Below are positions 61,601 through 64,000 of a stretch of DNA of 64,000 bases, piece after piece. Each line of letters begins with the position of its first letter. Position 1 is the stretch's first letter. The stretch comes from Anaerolineae bacterium (GTDB lineage Bacteria > Chloroflexota > Anaerolineae > 4572-78 > J111). The DNA lies in contig JAKLJP010000001.1 of assembly GCA_023151115.1 (NCBI GenBank), positions 372,001 through 436,000 on the forward strand, in the 5' to 3' direction. The notes beneath the pieces are model-generated. The model saw only the letters and a list, made by a program, of their open reading frames with translations. It did not search any database and was not told the DNA's origin. A program made the translations under genes and the position numbers.

Positions 61601-61716
61601 TGCATGCCCTGCGCGGCCAGTTCGACCAGGCTAAGTTACTGCGAGAAGAATCGTATACCATAATGGCCGGCATCAGTGGGCCGCCGGAGCGCTGGAGACG
61701 TAGCCACCATTATTGA
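58657..61716 (+). CDS. BTAD-winged-helix / AAA ATPase / TPR regulator, cut by an in-frame TGA
   Basis: 1019 residues up to the TGA. Residues ~1-95 form an OmpR-like winged helix (RARRLLAYLLLHRHTPLSRQ, LRRALSELRTTLP). Residues ~100-245 are a bacterial activator (BTAD) domain with helical repeats. An ATPase follows: LFGREVEMDRLSRLW, Walker A GGEAGVGKSHLT and Walker B LLLLFEDVHWAAES. Then helical TPR-like repeats run to the end. The same frame continues after TGA 61714 to 62223 with more TPR sequence, so the intact protein would be ~1188 residues. No operon partner; it may regulate either flank. Confidence 0.85.
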   Translation: MVVTLKLKLLGQLHVTAGATSTMLLFRPRARRLLAYLLLHRHTPLSRQEIAFKLWLDSPEKEALGTLRRALSELRTTLPECPGDEWIVEVHDQLRWNLDAPYWLDIEAYEHLVKQADPAALHEAISFYTGDLLAGFDDEWLLAERERLRQIQLNSLRQLVAHHRAIGEVDTMLNLIHRALDLEPLAEAVYRDLIALRYEAGDRAAALAEYERLCTLLRDELGVEPMAETEALRTAIVRGLPLPAAEREMATPAPSHLPGLPKLFGREVEMDRLSRLWTEAVSGRGRLAIVGGEAGVGKSHLTLSLADDAIQQGGLALVGHSYEFERALPYQAMVEMLRSAANLLRNATLPAVYRVTLARLVPDVLGVADRLVEEAIISPDDLRAQLFEALLQAFLVLARSRPLLLLFEDVHWAAESTLDWLTYIAPRLSASRLLVVITYRTDEVGAERALARLGRRFTHEGTVSTISLKPLSQETNREWVAHLSGLAEPLAVQVADRLFVETMGNPFFLEEIVRGLIEAGQIFASGGRWIGAFVEAAPGAVVLLPESLRETIRARLERLTEMARTFLRVAAVAGRVFEYELVRHAEGWADELALGALEELLARGFIREGEDRGDFTFAHHLVQEAIYADLTPPRRTYFHRRLAEAIQALHPDDFEALAYHFIAAGEPGTAIEYSRRAAQRAEMLYAYEEAVQHLRTALDLLESGEQSELRLTLLEALADNYRLLRQGVDAISTYQAALDLWSSLRQADKIMAVRLHRKIFQTTAGMWGNADFQQFEFASQVSTALRIKIDALLRSMEDEPPHPEMVRLLKTLAADALITRFPAKWDEAVQYAQAAVVAAEHLDAPIELSSALITLSSIYGAGGLLRERVEVALRALALSHDPRFDDIRERINILIGTGSALIHAGEYAHAVPHLLEAEGLADQIRAVDEQARALSALHQGLFRLDRWDEMFKIEERRRTLQQLYSLERLGATCFAIGLSATVHALRGQFDQAKLLREESYTIMAGISGPPERWRRSHHY

Positions 61717-62223
61717 CTGTGCCAGCCCCTGGCGGCGGAGGGCGAGTTCGCCCTGGTCAGACAACATCTGGAAGAGGCGCTGATCAAGCTCGATATCTCG
61801 CCGACCTACGTCACCCCTGCCGTTGACAATGACCTGTACGCGATGCTTGCCGACGTTGCTGCCCAGCAGCGTGACCTGGCGGCCCTACGTCAGTACGCGC
61901 CCCTGGCTGAAAAAACAGCCGCGCAGTGTGGCCATGGGTTGTACCAGGCCATCGCCCATCGCGCCTGGGGCGTGGCCCACCGGCTGGCAGGTGAGCATGA
62001 CCAGGCCAACGTGCGTTTGCATCAAGCCCTGGCATTGTTCCAGGATTTGGATACCCGCTGGCAAATCGGGCGGACGCTGTCTGAGTTGGGTACACTGGCG
62101 GCGGCGCGCGCCGAGACCACCACCGCCCGCGACTACTTTTCCCGTGCGCTGGCAGCGTTTGAGGAAATGAAAGCAGCGCCGGATGCCGCTCGGGTTCGGG
62201 CAGCCCTGGCAGTCCTGGACTGA
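61717..62223 (+). pseudogene. detached C-terminal TPR segment of the BTAD-ATPase regulator
   Basis: In the same frame as the gene before it, the sequence reads LCQPLAAEGEFALVRQHLEE, later QQRDLAALRQYAPLAEKTAA and HRLAGEHDQANVRLHQALAL, standard TPR helices that belong to the upstream protein. There is no good start of its own; the first ATG is at 61843. The break is a nonsense codon, a Sec/readthrough site or a sequencing error. The position does not match a cysteine of a redox family, so I favour mutation or error. Confidence 0.6.
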
Positions 62224-62361
62224 CGACCACACCCGCAGAAGATACTGGGTGTAGGCGTTTAAGGCCGAATATATTGCATGTAAACCTAATTCTTCCTCAA
62301 TTCGTGTAACTTTTAATTTTCACTTTTTTACCTATCGGTCATTTCAATCTATAAAGGCCGC

Positions 62362-62377
62362 GTCAGGATTTCCTGAC
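62362..62377. terminator. palindrome GTCAGGA-TT-TCCTGAC before the STAND ATPase gene
   Basis: Perfect 7-bp stem with a TT centre in the 178-bp gap after the regulator. No T-run follows (CAGCC), so it may be an operator rather than a terminator. It lies 24 bp upstream of the next start. Confidence 0.35.
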
Positions 62378-62401
62378 TCAGCCATATCAGCAGCAAAAGT
62401 G

Positions 62402-64000
62402 ATGTCGCCACAAGCCAAAGCTATTCAACTGCCAGCCCAACTCATCCCCTTCATCGGCCGGACCGACGAAGTTCAAGAGATTATCCGGCTGTTGGCCGAT
62501 CCTGCCTGCCGGTTACTGACTCTGGTGGGCGGGGGAGGCATCGGCAAAACCCGGCTGGCTCTCCAGGTTGCGGCTGAATTGCCGGACAACTTTGCGGATG
62601 GCGTCTACTTCGCGTTCTTGCAGGCCGTTGAGTCAAGCAACTTTTTCATCTCTGCGCTAGCCGACAGCCTGAACCTGGCGCTCAGCGGCCACGCAGACCC
62701 CCAAGTGCAGTTGCTCACCTATCTGCGGGACAAAGAAATCCTATGGGTGCTGGATAACTTTGAGCAATTGCTTTCTCCGTCTGAGGGGGAGGCAAAAGGC
62801 GGCGGAGAAATCCTCAGCGAGATTCTCGCCGCTGCCCCTGGGGTAAAACTTCTGATCACCTCACACGAAGTCCTGAACTTGCACGAGGAATGGCTTTACC
62901 CTGTTCAGGGCTTGTCCTTTCCACCCCCACCCCAGCCCTTCGGCGGGGGCAGCGAGGGAATCGAAGCCTACAGCGCCGTCCAGTTATTTGTTGAACGGGC
63001 GCGGCGGGTTCAGCGAAATTTTTCACTGGCCGACGAACAGGCCGACGTGGCCCGCATCTGCCAACTGGTCGAAGGCGTACCCCTGGCAATTGAATTGGCT
63101 GCCTCGTGGACAAAAACGCTGCGCTGCGCGGATATTGCCGCCGAAATCCAGCGCAACCTCGATTTTTTAGCCACCACGCTCCACAATGTCCCGGAACGGC
63201 AGCGGAGTGTGCGAGCTACCTTTGACTATTGCTGGCGGAGTCTTGGTGAGAAGGATCGCAGCGTGTTCAAGCGGCTGTCTGTCTTTCGGGGCAGCTTTCG
63301 CCGTGAGGCGGCCGAGTGGGTGGCCGGGGCATCGTTGACCACGCTGACGGCGCTAAGCGATAAATCGTTTTTACGCTGGGCGCCAGATGGCCGCTACCAC
63401 ATCCACGATTTGTTACGCCAGTATGCCGCCGAACAGTTGGTGCTGTCGCCGGAGGACGTCGCCCAGGTGTATGATGCGCACTGCGCCTTTTATACCGATT
63501 TTCTGCACCAGCGGTTAGGGGCTTTGGGGGGAGGCCGCCAACGAGAGGCCTTCGCCGAAATTGCCGCCGAATTAGAAAATGTCCGGGCGGCCTGGCAGTG
63601 GGCGGTCGAATTAGCCAACGTGGCGGCTATCGAAAAATCGAGAGAAGCTTTATCCCTGATCTTTCAATTTCAAGGCCGCTATCTGGAAGGAACCAGGGCG
63701 CTGGAGAAGGCAGTCGAAGGTTTGAGGCGCGAGGAGATGACTGCCTCAAATGAATTGCTGCTGGCTAAACTTTTGACCGATGTCAGCTGGTTTTATATTC
63801 GCCTGGGCCGGCTGGCGGAGGCAGAGGCGGCATTGCTCGAAGCCCAAGACCTCAATCGCCGCCTGGACGCGCCACCAGGCTATGCTTCCGACCCTTGTCT
63901 ACCTTTAGGGGTCCTGGCCTCCATTCGGGGCGATTATGCTGAAGTTGCCCGACTGGGTGAGGCAGCCCGCCAGGTCAGCGAGTTCCATCCTCAGGGCTGG
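62402..64000 (+). CDS. STAND/NB-ARC-type ATPase with TPR tail (runs off the window)
   Basis: At least 533 residues are visible; no stop before the window edge. It starts MSPQAKAIQLPAQLIPFIGR and has Walker A LVGGGGIGKTRLAL, Walker B EILWVLDNFEQLL, the sensor segment VKLLITSHEVLNL and the EGVPLAIELAASW block (GLPLA motif of NB-ARC proteins). A winged-helix region follows (FKRLSVFRGSFRREAAEWVA, YHIHDLLRQYAAEQL), then TPR-like helices. A GTG at 62399 is an alternative start; no clear ribosome-binding site. Such ATPases are signal-transducing switches, often transcriptional regulators in Chloroflexota. An output domain could lie beyond the window. Confidence 0.85.
   Translation, partial: MSPQAKAIQLPAQLIPFIGRTDEVQEIIRLLADPACRLLTLVGGGGIGKTRLALQVAAELPDNFADGVYFAFLQAVESSNFFISALADSLNLALSGHADPQVQLLTYLRDKEILWVLDNFEQLLSPSEGEAKGGGEILSEILAAAPGVKLLITSHEVLNLHEEWLYPVQGLSFPPPPQPFGGGSEGIEAYSAVQLFVERARRVQRNFSLADEQADVARICQLVEGVPLAIELAASWTKTLRCADIAAEIQRNLDFLATTLHNVPERQRSVRATFDYCWRSLGEKDRSVFKRLSVFRGSFRREAAEWVAGASLTTLTALSDKSFLRWAPDGRYHIHDLLRQYAAEQLVLSPEDVAQVYDAHCAFYTDFLHQRLGALGGGRQREAFAEIAAELENVRAAWQWAVELANVAAIEKSREALSLIFQFQGRYLEGTRALEKAVEGLRREEMTASNELLLAKLLTDVSWFYIRLGRLAEAEAALLEAQDLNRRLDAPPGYASDPCLPLGVLASIRGDYAEVARLGEAARQVSEFHPQGW

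Overview
This 64-kb window is most likely from a member of the Chloroflexota (Anaerolineae or Caldilineae type). That is inferred from its Ala/Pro-rich lipoprotein leader, the BTAD-ATPase-TPR regulators, the very large hybrid sensor kinase, and the many short-word repeats between genes. I could not run a homology search, so the phylum is a judgement. The metabolism it suggests is facultative: anaerobic breakdown of aromatic acids through benzoyl-CoA, with a nitrate/nitrite-type molybdoenzyme on the outside of the membrane, plus a heme A synthase that points to aerobic respiration.

Region 1 (1-13080, + strand). The tail of an isopropylmalate/isocitrate dehydrogenase-family gene is followed by a complete branched-chain-amino-acid-type ABC importer (binding lipoprotein, LivH, LivM, LivG, LivF). 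Then come a CaiB-type CoA-transferase, a membrane-linked M28 peptidase, a phenylacetate-CoA-ligase-type enzyme and a hydantoinase/oxoprolinase A/B pair. Together they look like an uptake and CoA-activation unit for a carboxylic acid.

Region 2 (13119-22361). An A+T-rich orphan gene joins a helical adaptor-like segment to a ParB-like domain. After it come an enterochelin-esterase-like hydrolase, a leucine-dehydrogenase-family enzyme, a V4R protein, an acyl-CoA dehydrogenase and a split B12-dependent acyl-CoA mutase with unusual active-site segments. An MFS carrier and a transglutaminase-like protein close the region.

Region 3 (22490-33440, - strand). This is a benzoyl-CoA pathway cluster. Transcription runs from oah through four reductase subunits in the order bzdN-O-P-Q, then a CxxC protein, a hemerythrin, the dienoyl-CoA hydratase (dch), the hydroxyacyl-CoA dehydrogenase (had), RidA and both ETF subunits. 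All four steps from benzoyl-CoA to 3-hydroxypimelyl-CoA are present. A 727-bp leader upstream of oah carries TGACA-type palindromes.

Region 4 (34168-51466). Two sensor histidine kinases and heme A synthase come first. A - strand operon for an exported type II DMSO-reductase-family complex follows; it most resembles the nitrite oxidoreductase (NXR) branch, with alpha, an 89-aa protein, beta, chaperone, heme gamma and a membrane protein. A cupin gene and a DUF4213/DUF364 gene lie upstream. CRP/FNR-like palindromes sit before the alpha subunit and before the DUF364 gene.

Region 5 (51762-58498, + strand). This is the most unusual part. An ArsR-rhodanese fusion leads an operon in which three genes are interrupted by an in-frame TGA exactly where their families have a redox cysteine: an ArsM-like methyltransferase (WTG-U-IAGA) and two DsrE-family proteins (U-GGC and U-GSC). 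Each TGA is followed by a hairpin resembling a bacterial SECIS element, and the frame continues to a normal family C-terminus. Two more methyltransferases, a rhodanese-metallo-beta-lactamase fusion and an MFS carrier complete it. I read it as a selenocysteine-using sulfur/metalloid-handling operon.

Region 6 (58657-64000) holds a BTAD-ATPase-TPR regulator broken by an in-frame TGA and the start of a second STAND ATPase that runs off the window. I saw no rRNA, tRNA, CRISPR array or transposase.
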